Shown: piece after piece, positions 27,801-36,400 of the stretch | How the letters are laid out: each line of letters opens with the position of its first letter | How positions within the stretch are numbered: position 1 is the first letter of the stretch | From: Malurus cyaneus samueli | Lineage: Eukaryota > Chordata > Aves > Passeriformes > Maluridae | Direction of reading: 5' to 3' | Assembly: GCA_009741485.1 (NCBI GenBank) | Contig: VKON01002621.1 | Location: 323,057 to 387,056, forward strand | DNA: 64,000 bases | Position numbers and translations under genes: made by a program | The notes under the pieces: generated by a model | The model's database searches: none | What the model saw: only the letters and a program-made list of their open reading frames with translations | What the model was told of the DNA's origin: nothing

Positions 27801-30725
27801 TCAAGTGCACCTGGAGGAGGAACCTTTAAAATTTCAACCAAAATCCTAATGGAAATTGTTAACCCTCATTCTCAAACAGCTGCCAAACAGCAAAAAAGGA
27901 TCTAGTTTAAAATTCTCATTTGCAAGCAACTTGCAGAAACCCACGTCAGCAGCAATTTCCTAAACAAGAACCTCACTCAGTGTCCCAGGCAGTTATTACA
28001 TCAAAGTGCTCTGGAAGAGAAACACACTTATAGATATTCAATGTTCAATTCCAAGGGTGGATGTAAAAGAAACTGCCCTACAGTACAAGAGAAAATGCCA
28101 TCAGAAATGGCTGCAGGAAGTCCTGAAAGCCAACCTGGCTTATAAATATAAAAGAGCTGTGTAATATGAGCACTAGGATAAAATAAGGAATTTAAATTAT
28201 GCATTTATCCAGGAGCAAATTGCACCTCCCCACTGCACAGACAGCGGGTCACACGGTCACCAAGACAACCAATTGCTCTTCATCTTCATCTTCTAATCAG
28301 GATCTTTGTCATCCTGAAGCTGCTTCTTCAGCCCTGACCACTGTGTGCTGATTTTTCCTTCCACAACCATTACACATCTGTTCTTTCCAACGGGTCCAGT
28401 CCTGCCATCCTCAAACCCCACCGTTTGGGGTTCTCCCTTTGACTCACACACCACAGCCAACTCAATTCAGGCATTTTAATCCATTTCTTGGCATCCAAGA
28501 TCAACAACATGAAGAACAGACTTAAGTTTACTCAGAATGATGAAATATAATGCAATTCCTGAAAAGTATGGATAAGTTTTCTAAGCTTCATGTTTCCTTT
28601 CTCACTGGGGAATTCAGTTTTTCCCTTCCAGTTGGAGAACCTCGTTCAACAAGAATTCTCCAAACCAGCATATGCAATGTAAACTGAATAAGCATCAGGA
28701 GGTACCACTGCTCGTTGGAAGCAAGCAAAGGCCAAACTATTAAATATTTATCCCTTTCTACAGAGCTCCTGGTTTATTTATAAGTCTCTGTTGAAAAAAA
28801 ATAAAAAGAAACAATCAACAAGAAACCCCTCAGCTAATTAGAGGGCACTGGAAGATGAGCTAGCCCAAAGTAGCAAAGCGAGCTCTGGCAGCACAGCTCC
28901 GTACGTGCCACTCAGATTCACTCCAGGATTCTGCTGTGAAACTGCCAACACCAGCCACACTGGCACGGCCACAAACCATTCCAACTTCATTCCAGCAATG
29001 GGAATTTATTATTGAACTGCTTTTTTGGAGATGAAAAAACGCCCAGAGCAATCAGTGAAAGCAGCTGGTTTCTGTGGCTGAGGGAGCCAGCAAAGGGACG
29101 ATCCTGTGTGAGGAGCTGGGATATGCTGCACAGATAAAATAAAGAGAAGGGAACAGTGATCACCCTACAACAGACCTCTTAAAGCAGTGCTGTAAACCTG
29201 TCAATTCCTATTAAATGGGTATTTTAAATATGGAGCTTAAAAAAAACAAAACACACCAAGCCTCAAACCAACCAAGCAATGCTTCAGCCAAAACGCAGGA
29301 GCGTGGGGAGAAGCAACTCCTTTTCTGTATTGAAACATCACTACAACAGCTCCAAACCACACAGAACATGTTCCCATCTACAAGTGGATTTTTAAACCCC
29401 TTAATTCCCAAGCAGTACGAGTCTATCGATGCAACAGACTGTCAAGAGTATTTTTGAATGACAGAAATGCATAAAAATTGAAGTGAAACAAGGCAAAGAA
29501 CCCACACAGACACAGAACAGAACTCTTCCTCTACCTCCAGACTTTGTCCTCAAAGAAACCAAAACACTATCAGTGGGAAATGGTGATTTTCAAATCCTTT
29601 CATTTTTCACAACCTTTATTTCACTGACAACATTCCCAATAACCCTGAGAAAGCTGTGGGCTTCAGATATCCAAGACAACTCAATGAACTTAACAGTCAA
29701 ACGCAAAATTTCCTCAGCCTCCCCCAAAGTAGGACAAGAGATAAACAGCACACAAGAGCCTACGTTGAAAAAACATTTGCTAGAGTCTTCAAAGGTGGTG
29801 AAATCCAGTTTCCCAACCTTTCCTGAAACACAACGACATCCCTTTCAACACTGGTTCTTTTTCTTGACACGATTCCTCAGTCCTCCTTCCTGGCCAAGGT
29901 GCCCTTTGTGAGACAGCTGGAGAAGGGAACTCCCCAGGGAGGTTCAGTCCCAGGAGGCACCAACAGACCTGGCCAGCGGTGACAGGAGCATCGCTGGTAA
30001 CACCCCAGTGGGGCTGCCTGATTCTCCAGATCCTTCCCACCCCAATAGCTGAGATTAGAGCAGGGGAACCTGATGGCAAGCAGGGTGCGACTGCCCAAGG
30101 CTGGACACACCAGGACCTCAAAAATGTGAATAAATCTCAGCAAAGTGTGGAGCTGCCGTGGCTGCATTCCCCACAACACACCTGGGACCCCACGTACTCC
30201 ACCCAGGACCCCACCACATCCTGCCTGGGGCCTTGATGCTCCATCCAGGATCACAGTTCTCCACCTGGGACCCACACACCCTCCCCAAGACCCCACAAAA
30301 ATCACTTGACAACTCACGTACCCCACTCAGAACCCCCCCACCCAAGATGCCACATACATCACCTGAGACCCCATGTACCACACCTGCGACCCTCACATCC
30401 CACTCGGAACCCCACGTACCACACCTGAGACCCTCCGTACCCAACCTGAGACCCGCACACCCCAGCCAGACACCCCCCACACCCCACCTGGGCCTCAACC
30501 CCTCTGCCCTCACAACTCACCTGCACGCCGAGCCCCCACCCCAGCCCCGCTCATCGCCCCATCTCCCGCGTCCCCCTTAATCCCCCCACCACGCCACCCC
30601 ATCCATCCCTTCCCTCGCCACTAGCCCCTCGCCCGCTGTCCCCGTCAGCACGACCTGGCAGCCCCGCCGCTCCGGCCGCCCGCCCCCCGCCGCGCCCCCC
30701 GCCGCCGGCCCGGCCGCAGCGCCAT
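710..30725 (-). CDS. SYNRG: SYNRG, synergin gamma (AP-1 subunit gamma-binding protein), 3'-truncated by the window edge
   Basis: Synergin gamma binds the gamma-adaptin ear of AP-1 at the trans-Golgi network and endosomes and carries an EH domain for cargo or partner peptides. I place 20 coding exons (listed separately), nearly all with GT/AG borders and phases that chain. In order the product has a Gly/Met-rich N terminus, a short charged coiled coil near residues 115-155, an EH domain near 370-465, and a long disordered tail. The tail repeats the acidic Phe motif of gamma-ear ligands: EEFSDF, DDFQEF, DSFTDF, DGFTDF, DDFGEF, DDFADF twice, DFGDF and DDFGEF. A conserved C-terminal helical region follows. 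About 1,323 codons lie in the window; the final codons and 3' UTR are to the left of position 1. The start at 30725 has A at -3 and G at +4. Exon 11 carries a net frame error. Identification is certain from family-wide identity with mammalian SYNRG. Confidence 0.96.
1111..1207 (-). CDS. SYNRG: SYNRG coding exon 19
   Basis: Encodes VIKKANDTLNGISSSSVCTE and VIQSAQGMEYLL, ending with one base of a Gly codon. Donor GTAGGT. Confidence 0.93.
1818..1896. repeat. Purine-rich 20-bp tandem repeat, about 4 copies
   Basis: The unit GAGGGAGGGATTTGGAGGAG repeats with few changes, ending about 10 bases from the donor of SYNRG exon 18. On the gene's strand it is polypyrimidine. Confidence 0.85.
1908..1961 (-). 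CDS. SYNRG: SYNRG coding exon 18 (54 nt)
   Basis: Encodes ESERYAYEWQRCLESALQ, phase 0 at both ends. A purine-rich 20-bp tandem repeat lies just beyond its donor. Confidence 0.92.
2654..2817 (-). CDS. SYNRG: SYNRG coding exon 17
   Basis: Encodes GSHKRSLSLGDREINRSSPL, then PALPVIRDKYKDLTGEVE. Acceptor TTTTAG, donor GTAAGT. Confidence 0.93.
3159..3761 (-). CDS. SYNRG: SYNRG coding exon 16, large exon
   Basis: Contains LQKKETLFGSSENITMTTVS, KVTTFSSEDAS, DDDIGDFGDFARPPSDAQDA and DDFGEFQSEKPKISKFDFLV, ending FDLSVQ. The middle, with DIGDFGDF and an Ala/Asp run, differs from mammals, while the flanks are nearly identical. Separated from exon 15 by a 7.6-kb intron. Confidence 0.95.
3762..11322 (-). 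other. SYNRG: SYNRG intron 15 (7.6 kb)
   Basis: AT-rich intron without a recognisable transposon. It includes a 33-bp direct duplication near 5735-5790, an A-rich simple stretch near 6650-6705, and a repeat-free stretch at about 8780-11320. That last stretch could be an alternative 3' UTR if the exon 15 donor is not used: an AATAAA on the minus strand lies at about 8790. Confidence 0.6.
11323..12264 (-). CDS. SYNRG: SYNRG coding exon 15, large exon with the main motif cluster
   Basis: The largest exon (942 nt). It holds ADDGFTDFKTADSISPLEPP, LNLADLELFSS, SLADDFGEFNLFGEF, QDDFADFMAF and SDDDFADFHSKF, then an almost invariant block including SVKSLDLPSIGGSSVGKEDS and ALSVQFDMKLADVGGDLKH. These acidic-Phe motifs are the gamma-ear contact sites in the family. 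Reading through the GTGAGG donor would add GEELVRLLW and stop. Confidence 0.95.
12265..13717 (-). other. SYNRG: SYNRG intron 14
   Basis: AT-rich intron; nothing beyond ordinary sequence recognised. Confidence 0.6.
13718..13780 (-). CDS. SYNRG: SYNRG coding exon 14 (63 nt)
   Basis: Encodes GGDKYSAFRELEQPAESKYL. Phase 1 at both ends; acceptor TCTAG, donor GTAAGC. Confidence 0.92.
13951..14069 (-). CDS. SYNRG: SYNRG coding exon 13
   Basis: Encodes VPSLLMPVPGNKPLSPADKY and AVFKGMAAEKPSE, with the DKYAVFK repeat that recurs as DKYSAF in the next exon. Donor GTAAAA. Confidence 0.92.
14070..16035 (-). other. SYNRG: SYNRG intron 12
   Basis: AT-rich intron carrying one CR1 fragment at about 15455-15590. 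Nothing else recognised. Confidence 0.6.
15455..15590 (+). mobile_element. CR1 LINE 3' fragment
   Basis: Shows the CR1 3' signature: CTGCCCATGGCAGGGGGTGG, then CCCTTCCAACCCAAAACATT, ending in CTGGGATTCTATGA. Severely 5'-truncated, as is usual for bird CR1, and lies antisense to SYNRG. Confidence 0.85.
16036..16163 (-). CDS. SYNRG: SYNRG coding exon 12, two acidic-Phe motifs
   Basis: Encodes VVKPEDDDFQEFQDASKSGS and then LDDSFTDFQGDAAKAASSQH. The acceptor CTCAG before GTAGTA is the mammalian position. With exon 11 as assembled, only a TAG acceptor four bases further in (exon end 16159) would restore the frame. Confidence 0.85.
16164..16886 (-). other. SYNRG: SYNRG intron 11
   Basis: AT-rich intron. 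An 18-base T run near 16829-16846 is the only notable feature; no extra exon that would bridge exons 11 and 12 is evident. Confidence 0.6.
16887..17166 (-). CDS. SYNRG: SYNRG coding exon 11, with a net frame error
   Basis: Starts RGIPAVSPDVLNQFPAAPVP, as in mammals, and reaches a Pro/Ala repeat. After the repeat, the residues that match mammals (GGAAAQPSGAF) are in another frame, reached by adding one base near 16934-16945. The length is 280, whereas neighbours with phase 0 on both sides would need a multiple of three. Acceptor CTGCAG, donor GTGAGC. Either one or more bases are missing, or the lineage uses a shifted acceptor in exon 12. Confidence 0.8.
17167..18183 (-). other. SYNRG: SYNRG intron 10
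   Basis: Contains a CR1 fragment at about 17680-17905; the remainder is unremarkable. Confidence 0.6.
17680..17905 (-). mobile_element. CR1 LINE fragment
   Basis: Antisense CR1 text on the + strand: GGACACCTCCAGGGACTGGG, AAATTCTTCCTGATGTTTCA and TTGAGGCCATATATTCTTGT. The extreme 3' end is missing. Confidence 0.8.
18184..18380 (-). CDS. SYNRG: SYNRG coding exon 10, EH domain core
   Basis: Encodes YKKILETTLTPAGIDTAKLY, then LPRETLGQIWALANRTTPGK and LTKEELYSVLAMIAVTQ. The IWALAN segment and the LTKEELY EF-hand-like helix are hallmarks of EH domains, which bind NPF-type peptides. Donor GTATGG. Confidence 0.96.
18381..20555 (-). other. SYNRG: SYNRG introns 9 and 8 (interrupted by exon 9)
   Basis: AT-rich intron sequence on both sides of exon 9. 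Around 19480-19900 the + strand is C/A-rich with few G, but no clear tandem unit. Nothing else recognised. Confidence 0.5.
19085..19162 (-). CDS. SYNRG: SYNRG coding exon 9, start of EH region
   Basis: Encodes GVGVFPPQDPIQQMMPPWIY and NDSLVPD, leading into the EH domain. Phase 1 at both ends; donor GTAAAG. Confidence 0.9.
20556..20783 (-). CDS. SYNRG: SYNRG coding exon 8
   Basis: Contains SSLEEKALANGSDESEQEQT and KTSEVGHKA, aligning to the mammalian block with TSEVGH. Phase 1 at both ends; low complexity, Ser/Glu-rich, predicted disordered. Confidence 0.9.
20784..21499 (-). other. SYNRG: SYNRG intron 7
   Basis: Ordinary intron sequence; nothing recognised. Confidence 0.55.
21500..21790 (-). 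CDS. SYNRG: SYNRG coding exon 7, first acidic-Phe motif
   Basis: Contains SAFLDDEEFSDFMQGPVE, the first gamma-ear type motif, followed by a Pro/Ser/Gln-rich linker. Phase 1 at both ends, so skipping it would keep the frame. Confidence 0.92.
21791..22903 (-). other. SYNRG: SYNRG intron 6
   Basis: Ordinary AT-rich intron; nothing recognised. Confidence 0.55.
22904..23015 (-). CDS. SYNRG: SYNRG coding exon 6
   Basis: Encodes TGEKSRDDALEAIKGNLDGF and then RDAKMHPTPAAHPKKP, strongly conserved. Donor GTTTGT, acceptor TTTCAG. Confidence 0.93.
23273..23378 (-). CDS. SYNRG: SYNRG coding exon 5, coiled coil
   Basis: Encodes KRFEHQQKFLEEERKRRQF and QKLRLLSSVKPK, a highly charged helix with heptad-like spacing, near-identical to mammals. 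Donor GTATAG. Confidence 0.93.
23659..23789 (-). CDS. SYNRG: SYNRG coding exon 4
   Basis: Encodes PMPTAGMPYMGQASFLGMRP and then YTPDMQKQFAEEQQ, the entry to the coiled coil. Donor GTAAGT. The last codon (Gln) is split with exon 5. Confidence 0.92.
23790..25762 (-). other. SYNRG: SYNRG intron 3
   Basis: Holds a 25-bp direct duplication (core GATGGCACTCTTCCTCTCCA) near 23957-24006 and a CR1 fragment next to exon 3. Otherwise AT-rich. Confidence 0.6.
25570..25736 (+). mobile_element. CR1 LINE 3' fragment beside SYNRG exon 3
   Basis: CR1 text including AAGCTGTGGCTGCTCCATCC, GGAAGGTGTCCCTGCCCATT and TTCCTTCCAAACCAAACCAT, with the terminal 8-mer repeats TTCTGTGATTCTGTGATT. It ends 26 bases before the exon. 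Confidence 0.9.
25763..25881 (-). CDS. SYNRG: SYNRG coding exon 3, Met/Gln-rich
   Basis: Encodes MIPMQQQGFPMVPVMQ and MGMNYGSQMPPGPMAMQ, a low-complexity Met/Gln/Pro stretch conserved in the family. The donor GTGTGT lies only 26 bases from the end of a CR1 element. Confidence 0.92.
25882..27176 (-). other. SYNRG: SYNRG intron 2
   Basis: Ordinary AT-rich intron; nothing recognised. Confidence 0.55.
27177..27217 (-). CDS. SYNRG: SYNRG coding exon 2 (41 nt)
   Basis: Encodes FMFPVAGGLGPPQ, matching the mammalian FMFPVAGG block. Acceptor CTGCAG, donor GTACGT. Its phases fit exons 1 and 3. Confidence 0.9.
27218..30654 (-). other. SYNRG: SYNRG intron 1
   Basis: First intron. The distal part (27218-30150) is AT-rich without recognised elements. 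The part near exon 1 is a degenerate C-rich minisatellite followed by GC-rich promoter-side sequence. Confidence 0.6.
30170..30510. repeat. Degenerate C-rich minisatellite in SYNRG intron 1
   Basis: Diverged copies of a roughly 25-bp unit like ACCCCACGTACCACACCTGA repeat across this stretch (CACCTGGGACC, CACCTGAGACC, CACCTGCGACC and so on). Not identical enough to be recent. Confidence 0.75.
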
Positions 30726-30830
30726 CTTCGCGCTCGCCCCGCCGTCTGCAGCGAGCGCGGCGGCTTCCGGGGCCGCGGGCAAGCACCGCCCCCGGGCCCG
30801 CGTTTCGGCCGTTCCACCCTGCACCGGCAT
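30520..30830 (-). promoter_or_regulatory. SYNRG: SYNRG CpG-rich promoter and first exon
   Basis: The region around the start codon is CpG-dense. On the gene strand an ETS-type CCGGAAGCC (30762-30770) lies upstream, and AAGATGGCGCT (30718-30728), a near match to the YY1 motif, overlaps the ATG. No TATA box is seen. Typical of a housekeeping promoter; the transcription start is inferred only. Confidence 0.6.
30655..30725 (-). CDS. SYNRG: SYNRG coding exon 1 with start codon
   Basis: Begins MALRPG, as in mammalian SYNRG, then turns Arg/Gly-rich where mammals are Gly/Ala-rich. A frame slip in this extremely GC-rich stretch cannot be excluded. It ends with two bases of a split Ser codon. The donor is GTCGTG, weak at +3. 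A YY1-like site overlaps the start codon. Confidence 0.8.
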
Positions 30831-31930
30831 TTCATCCCTCGTTCCACAGCTCACCGGCCTCCATCCCTCGTTCCACAGCCACCGGCCTCCATCCCTCGTT
30901 CCACAGCCACCGCCCTCTCCGTTCCACAGCTGCACCGGCCCTCCATCCCTTCGTTCCACAGCTGCACCGGCCCTCCATCCCTCCGTTCCACAGCCACACT
31001 GACCCTCGATCCCTCCGTTCCACAGCCCGCACCGGCCCTCCATCCCTTCGTTCCACAGCTGCACCGGCCTTCCATCCCTCCGTTCCACAGCCCCTCCATC
31101 CCTCCGTTCCACAGCCACACGGACCCTCCATCCCTCCGTTCCACAGCCACCTGACCCCCATCCCTCCGTTCCACCGCTGCACCGGCACTTCATCCCTCCT
31201 TCCACAGCCCACCAGCCTTCCATCCCTCCGTTCCACAGCCCTTATCCCACTCACCGCGCCGGGATTCATCCCTCCGTTCCACAGCCCACACCCTCGCCAG
31301 CCTCCATCCCTCCGTTCCACAGCGCGCACCGGCACTTCATCCCTCCGTTCCACAGCCACACCGGCCTTCCATCCCTCCGTTCCACAGCCACACCGGACCT
31401 TCCATCCCTCCGTTCCACAGCCCCTACCCCATCCCTCCGTTCCACAGCCCCTCCATCCCTCCGTTCCACAGCCCCTCCATTCCACAGCCCCTCTATTCCA
31501 CAGCCCCTCCGCCACACGACTTTCCATCCCGTCACGCCCCTCCATTCCACAGCCCCTCTATTCCACAGCCCCTCCGTTCCACAGCCCCTCCATCCCTCCG
31601 TTCCACCGCTGCACCGGCACTTCATCCCTCCGTTCCACAGCCCCATCCATTCACGCCCCTCATTCCACAGCCCCTCCGTTCCACACAGCCCCTCTGTTCC
31701 ACAGCCCCTCCATCCCTCCGTTCCACAGCCCCTCCATTCCACAGCCCCTCCATCCACAGCCCCTCTATTCCACAGCCCCTCCGTTCCACAGCCCACCCTC
31801 CATCCCCTCCGTTCCACAGCCCCTCTTTCCACAGCCCCTCCATCTCCGTTCCACAGCCCCTCCATTCCTCCACTCCACACACCTAAAGCCCCGCGGGTTC
31901 TCGCTTTCACAGCCCCTCGATTCCTCCGTT
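30826..31930. repeat. Large minisatellite abutting the SYNRG promoter
   Basis: More than 40 variable copies of a C-rich unit built on CATCCCTCCGTTCCACAGCC. Short versions are about 20-24 bp; longer ones carry an extra TGCACCGGCCCTC-like segment. The array begins about 100 bases upstream of the SYNRG ATG and decays to the right. It lacks stops in several minus-strand frames only because the unit lacks them; I do not regard it as coding. Confidence 0.9.
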
Positions 31931-32250
31931 CCACGCTAACACAGCCTCTCCTTCCCTCAGCCCCACAACGGTGCGATCTCTTGGCTCCACAGCCCCACGC
32001 TGGGATTCCTCGGCTCCACAACCCCGCGGTTACCCGAGAACGGCCCGGGAGGGGATGAGAGGAGCTTCCCCTCAGGAGCGACGGTTTCCCGCACCCAAAC
32101 CACAAAATTCTCCGTAAAAAAGACATAAAAAAAGGTCTGCTTTCTGCCCGACCTCCCCCAGGGGTGAGCTGGGGACATGTACAAGAACCTGGAGGGACAG
32201 GGGAAGGGGGCATGGATTCACAGAGACAAGAAGGCAGGGAGATTGGAAAC

Positions 32251-32495
32251 AAATTCCTCCCTGTGAGGAGGAATGGGATATTGGGAAGAAATTCCTCCCT
32301 GTGAGGAGGAATGGGATATTGGGAAGAAATTCCTCCCTGTGAGGAGGAATGGGATATTGGGAAGAAATTCCTCCGTGTGAGGAGGAATGGGATATTGGGA
32401 AGAAATTCCTCCCTGTGAAGAGGAATGGGATATTGGGAAGAAATTCCTCTCTGTGAGGAGGAATGGGATATTGGGAAGAAATTCCTTCCTGTGAG
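32251..32495. repeat. 38-bp tandem array inside a CR1 element, 6 full copies plus a partial
   Basis: Copies start at 32251, 32289, 32327, 32365, 32403, 32441 and 32479, an exact 38-base period. Each unit contains the perfect inverted repeat ATTCCTCC / GGAGGAAT around a 6-base loop. The last copy runs into normal CR1 sequence, so the unit was amplified from CR1 itself. Confidence 0.92.
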
Positions 32496-32560
32496 AGCCG
32501 TGAGGCCCTGGCAAAGGCTGCTCAGAAAAGCTGTGGCTACCCCATCCAAACTAGATCAAA
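32479..32560 (+). mobile_element. CR1 LINE fragment carrying the 38-bp array
   Basis: CR1 text GTGAGGCCCTGGCAAAGGCT and CAGAAAAGCTGTGGCTACCC, in + orientation, continuing directly from the tandem array. Confidence 0.8.
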
Positions 32561-32782
32561 CCAAGACAATCCTGTCTAGGATTTTTTTCCTTAAAGTAGT
32601 GTAGCTGAAAAGAAGCAATTCCTGCGTGACTGGAATTCTGACACGACCAGGGTGAGCTGAAAACACCCTGGGCAGATGAAGACAGGGAAAACACAGAGCA
32701 CTGGGCGTTTTTTTGCCTGCAGACTTGTTCCATTGAGGCTGCACAGCCAGGCAAGTCTCTGAATTAGCATCTTATGACCTTG

Positions 32783-32788
32783 TTTATT
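32783..32788 (-). terminator. DDX52: Candidate poly(A) signal of DDX52
   Basis: AATAAA on the minus strand, about 560 bases downstream of the DDX52 stop codon. It is the best-placed hexamer before the repeat-rich intergenic DNA, but unproven. Confidence 0.45.
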
Positions 32789-33345
32789 CTGGTTTCAGGC
32801 TCCTATAAAACAGTACCAAAATACTGGACATGTAAAGGATTAGTTATTTCAAAATAATTTTATAGAAGAAAAACAGTAGGAAGAGCAAGGCTTTACGTTA
32901 CATAAAACTGGGTTTGTTTTGGCTTTTTTTAAGTGACCAGGGAAGCCTCTAACAGCTGCATTTATCAAACCCAACAGTAAACATTACATGTTTTTTGTCT
33001 CTGAACCCCTGAAAGTACCTGACAGATATATTAGGGGCAATCTGAACACAGACAGTATTTTCAAGGAGCAATGCAAAACTGTGTGAAAATAACACAAACT
33101 GATGCTGGTTTTGAACTATTCTCAGAAACACAAGGTATTCAGTGCAACAGCACATGCTCCAGCTTCTGTAAGAAGCATTCAGGAATTCCCTACTGCAGTG
33201 CAGTAGAAACTTTCCAGCATGTAAACCTCCACCCTCACCCCAAAGGGAACATGAGAAATATTTTTCTCCATTAGCCATCACTGCTATCTTCATTCTTCTG
33301 TTCCAGCACAGACAGAGGTGTCAGCCCCAGCTCACCAGTGTGAAT

Positions 33346-33433
33346 TCAGCTTTCTGAAACAGTCTGTAATTTGCTGCTCTTTTTGTCTTCTTTACCTTTC
33401 TTCTTTTCCTTAATATTTTCCTTTGTAGTTTTC
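33346..33433 (-). CDS. DDX52: DDX52 coding exon 15 with stop codon
   Basis: Encodes [20 protein letters not shown], then KLQTVSES and TGA (33346-33348). Lys-rich end typical of the family. Confidence 0.92.
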
Positions 33434-36400
33434 CTACAAGAAACACATGGGAGATCAAGACACCTGAACACAACCAGGGGCTTAAACTCAGCTTGCTGTC
33501 ACCTGACACATGGCACCACAAAAGGGAAAATGTCATGAATCCCATCTCCAACAGACAGATATTGACACTAAAACTTCATCACTTAAGTCATTATGACTGG
33601 GTGGCTCATCCAAACAAGTTATCTGTCACTTTAGTTAAATTTTCTGGGTCATTTCTGGATAAACAGCATTTCCTACCTCTTCAGAAAAACCTACTTACAT
33701 TTTTCTTTTGCCTTTCTTCAAGAAGCACTTTGGGATGGTACAAATGGATTCTCTTGTCAAAGGTTTCTTAACGAATTTCTTTTTTTGTTTGCTGAGAACA
33801 TTTAGGGAAGAAAGATTAAATTATTGGGGTTTCTAGTTCTGCAAACAATAGAAGTTATTAAGCACTAATTAAAAAACTGGTAAACTGCTCAAATGAACAT
33901 ACCTTTGAAGTTTGGGCAAATGTTTTATGTACTCTGGCACAGGACAGCCAGCTCGCTGGATAACATTAGCAATACTGGAAATGAGAGAAAGGAAGAGATC
34001 AACTCCAGTACTTGGACAAGTAATAAATATTTCTTTGGAAAACAGCAAACCCAACAAACAAACTGGCTGGTTTGTTGTTGGTCTTTTGTTTTGTTGTGAT
34101 TTTTTTAAAGCAAGAAATAAAGACATTTTACCTCCGTAATAAAGGTTTATCATCCTCTGTAAAGAAAGTGACTGCCTTTCCTCTGTGTCCTGCTCTTCCA
34201 GTACGACCTGTCAAACACAAATTTTGCAGAGTAGAGATTTTATTTTAAACATCTCCCTTTATTCCTCCTCACAGCCCAGCCTCCTGCTGCATGTTTATAG
34301 CATAAGGATATACCAAGCAGCCAATCCCCAAATATCATTCCTATTGAATGGAAGCACTATGTCAAACAACTAAATAAGGTTCACAGAACACTGACAAAAC
34401 ATCTACATTAAAGACCTGAGAAATGGGAAAAAGGAGGTGATTTGTGAGCCATCCCTCACCTATCCTGTGGATGTATTCCACTGCACTCGTTGGCAAATCG
34501 TAGTTGATGACCATGTTCACACCTTTGAAGTCAATCCCTCGAGCCAGTAATGCTGAGCAGATGAGCACCCAGATCTTCCCAGCTCTGAAACTCTCTACTA
34601 CTTTATCTCTCTAAGAAAAGAACAGAAAAGATATTTGCAAACAGCCCAAATAACAATTTGAGAAAAGAGGTGAATTGTTTCCTTTAAGTTGTCATGATGT
34701 TAAAGAATAAAACTAAACCTCTGAACAAAAATCTGCAGGATTTGCTGCCACAGTTACATTCCAACACCCTTGCTTTTACCTTTCTTTCTAAAGCATTTCT
34801 GGAAAAAATATTAAATCCTCCTACCTGCTGCTGTGTCTTGTCTGCATGGATGACATCCACATTGATGCCTTCATAAATGAGCTCATGGAAAAGCTCTTTA
34901 GCCCTCTCAATAGACTGCACAAAAACAAGGACTGGAGGAGCAAAACCCTGCAAAAGAGTAAGTTCATCTCAGGTTCAAAAGTCCTTTTCCTCACAGAAAT
35001 TGAGACACAGATTTGGGCAATGGTTTAGTGTGTGTCACAGAGAAATGTTTGAGTTGGGAAATTGGGAGTTTCTGACAGAACACAGCTCAGCTGAGCAGGA
35101 AGCAGAGCATGCTCAGTCTCTCCAAAATACCTTTTTAACAAGCTCTCTCATTGCTGTTAGCTTTCCTGTCTCAGATCCAACAAACAACAGCTCTTGTTCT
35201 ACTGTCTCTGCTGCAGAGTTTCTGAAACCAGAAATCCAACAGACTTTAGTAGTTTTTATATACATTAACAAATATTACCCTATATGTCAATAAATTTATA
35301 TAATATATATAACCCCCATAAAAATATTACCTGATATACTGCACAACAAAACTTATTTCACCAGTGCACTCTCCCAAGATTAATGTTTATTTGATGACAA
35401 AGTCATTGGCAAAGGAAAGAACACTTTATTCAATGAGAAAGATCCATGTGCCCACACAATTTTTTCTGGAGGCAAACAACCTGCAGTGCTATGACTAATA
35501 ACAGCCATAAAACCCAGCAGGCTGATGATGCAAAGAGAACAATTTTTCCCAGGAAATAATAAACCCTGGAAAGCACCTACCTCGCTCCAACAGACACCAG
35601 GACAACGTTGTCCAGGTTGAGTTTACACCACTCCTCCACGTCGTGGGCAAAGGTAGCACTGAACAGGGCCCTCCTGACCAGGTGGGAGGTGCATGCCAGG
35701 AAAATTGAAGCCAGTTGCTCCCTGAATCCCGATTTTCCATCCTCAAACAGCTTGTCTGACTCGTCCACCACCAGCCACTCCACGCTAGGAAAAGGAGGTT
35801 TGCTTTTCAGGGGGAAAAGGGACACTTTAGAGTGGCAAAGAATACCTGAAATAGACTCTTGTACCTGCTCAAGTCTATTGCTGGAGGATCTTCTTTCAGC
35901 AAATAAATGAGTCTGTTGGGAGTAGTAACCAGGATATCTATTAAAAGAAAAGAAAAAAAGGAAAAGGTCAAAAAAGACACAAAATAAACCCAACAGAGCC
36001 CTGAGAAACACCAGTTCCAATCCAGTCTGCCACAGGTACAATTTAACACAGCCCACTTTACTTCCCATTTTTTCCCTGCAGCTTTTTCAGCATTGCACAA
36101 CAGACTGCACCCCTTGAGTGGTTTTAGCCATCTCTTTAAAACCATGCAGCCTAGAGAGAAAGGTCAGTGACATTTCAAAAATCTTTAAAAGCACTTCAGT
36201 TGTTAAAAGAGTTACCAAATTTCTTAGAAGACTTGGGCCCAAACTTCTTGGCTGCCTCAGCTGCCTTGTGGATCATGTGGATTCTGAAGCCTGTGCCCTC
36301 TGCCAGCTTCACCAGCTCCCGGTGGGTCTGAAAAGGCAGCAGAGATTGGACTTTCAAAACTGAGCTGATGAGCTCTCCCATGAATAAAAACTGCCCAGAG

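Noticed and set aside
32251..32495. CRISPR-like appearance: regular 38-bp repeats with internal palindromes
   Set aside because: Repeats are directly contiguous with no unique spacers, derive from CR1, and the genome is vertebrate.
30832..32549. Very long minus-strand open frames rich in VERRDGG/LWNGGME repeats
   Set aside because: They are translations of the stop-free minisatellite unit; open in more than one frame, with no start context or splice support.
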